Shown in pieces: positions 23,670 through 24,267 of a stretch of DNA of 24,267 nucleotides (position 1 is its first letter; every line of letters begins with the position of its first letter). The stretch covers positions 1 to 24,267 of the forward strand of contig CAMBHX010000007.1 of assembly GCA_945867285.1 (NCBI GenBank), in the 5' to 3' direction. The translations under genes were made by a program, and so were the position numbers. Under the pieces are notes generated by a model, which worked only from the letters and a program-made list of their open reading frames with translations, made no database searches and was not told where the DNA came from. This DNA is from Sulfuricurvum sp. IAE1. GTDB taxonomy: Bacteria > Campylobacterota > Campylobacteria > Campylobacterales > Sulfurimonadaceae.

Positions 23670-24267
23670 AAGACGTCCTTATTGTATGCTTCAGTAGCTG
23701 TTGTGGTCTGAAATATTTTGTTTTGCATTCAGACAAAGCTAGTTTTAGTGCTAGAATTCTAGCGTGATTTCCCTTTAGGTATTCTGATGGAACACCCATT
23801 TCCTCATATATCGCTGGTTTTGTGAACGTAGGTGCTTCCAAAAGTGGCGATTCGAAACTCTCCATCTCCAAAGAACTGCTATTTCCTAATACACCATCGA
23901 TATTTCGTACGATTGCATCACTCATCACAAGTGAGGGTAACTCGCCTCCTGTGAGGACGTAATCACCAATACTAAAGACTTCGTGAGCAAAGGTTTCCAG
24001 CACCCTCTCATCAATTCCCTCATAGCGACCGCTAACAAAAACAATATGACTTTTTTTAGCCAAACGTTTTGCATCATTTTGGGTAAATTGTTTCCCAACA
24101 GGGGCTACAAAAATGATATAAGCCTCATCATCCAATGTTTTGAGCGTATCAAATAATGGCTGTGTCGACATCACCATCCCTGCACCACCACCCACACAGG
24201 TATCATCTACCTTGTTGTGTTTGGAAGCGCTAAAATCTCTGGGGTTGAGATAGGATACACTAAAAAA
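23659..24267 (-). CDS. trmD: tRNA (guanine-37-N1)-methyltransferase, 5' end missing at right edge
   Basis: Methylates G37 next to the anticodon and prevents frameshifting. The frame is open to the window edge. It enters with VSYLNPRDFSASKHNKVDDT, followed by the GGGAGMVM segment; SGRYEGIDERVLE and IGDYVLTGGELPSLVMSDAI form the trefoil-knot AdoMet site, and a C-terminal basic domain ends in RPQQLLKHTIRTSYEK. About 202 residues are present; some 25-30 N-terminal residues should lie beyond the window. A GTG at 24195 is internal, not the start. The stop overlaps rplS. Confidence 0.95.
   Translation of the reverse strand, partial: FFSVSYLNPRDFSASKHNKVDDTCVGGGAGMVMSTQPLFDTLKTLDDEAYIIFVAPVGKQFTQNDAKRLAKKSHIVFVSGRYEGIDERVLETFAHEVFSIGDYVLTGGELPSLVMSDAIVRNIDGVLGNSSSLEMESFESPLLEAPTFTKPAIYEEMGVPSEYLKGNHARILALKLALSECKTKYFRPQQLLKHTIRTSYEK

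Noticed and set aside
1..24267. CRISPR array, tRNA/rRNA genes, IS element or prophage
   Set aside because: No regularly spaced repeats, cloverleaf sequences, transposase motifs or phage genes were seen on either strand.

Overview
The window looks like a chromosomal segment from a Campylobacterota (Epsilonproteobacteria) bacterium. Three things point there: the gene order, the protein sequences, and promoters with a clean TATAAT -10 box behind T-rich upstream tracts rather than a clear -35. Base composition is moderate (one 60-base stretch of secD counts 31 G+C, most genes look near 40%). That is richer than Campylobacter or Helicobacter and would suit a Sulfuricurvum/Sulfurimonas-like sulfur oxidiser, but the genus is a guess. 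Nearly everything is core housekeeping. No tRNA, rRNA, IS element, phage gene or CRISPR array was seen, and no gap between genes exceeds about 240 bases.

Left block, minus strand (1-10741), read right to left: yajC-secD-secF (protein export), leuS, lptE (LPS assembly lipoprotein), a cytosolic GGDEF diguanylate cyclase, folC, then an AT-rich pair (exported WD40 protein plus an unrecognised 175-residue protein), then the 5' end of mfd. From memory, the same order of yajC, secD, secF, leuS, lptE, folC and mfd occurs in Helicobacter and Campylobacter. There the slot between folC and mfd holds cell-shape genes (bactofilin ccmA, M23 peptidases). Here it holds the WD40 pair.

Middle, plus strand (10815-14175): lnt (lipoprotein N-acyltransferase), divergent from yajC and probably leaderless; then cysK, a short PabC-like class IV aminotransferase, and a 152-residue protein that I suggest resembles the ClpXP adaptor SspB. 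The cysK trio lies between two diverged copies of one hairpin-bearing intergenic repeat. A LysR regulator follows on the minus strand, with a palindrome beside its own promoter.

Right block, plus strand (15318-23053): uvrD/pcrA helicase, truB, csrA, ispE, aas and lplT form a tightly packed series, five of them overlapping or abutting their neighbour. smpB follows from its own promoter, embedded in the lplT stop codon. The aas-lplT lysophospholipid salvage pair sits between ispE and smpB, which I recall as adjacent in Helicobacter. The right edge holds rplS and most of trmD on the minus strand, convergent with smpB.

The most interesting points are the replaced cell-shape slot, the SspB-like candidate, the two-copy hairpin repeat around cysK, and the GGDEF enzyme inside an envelope/translation operon. 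None is proof of a new system; each is stated with a test.
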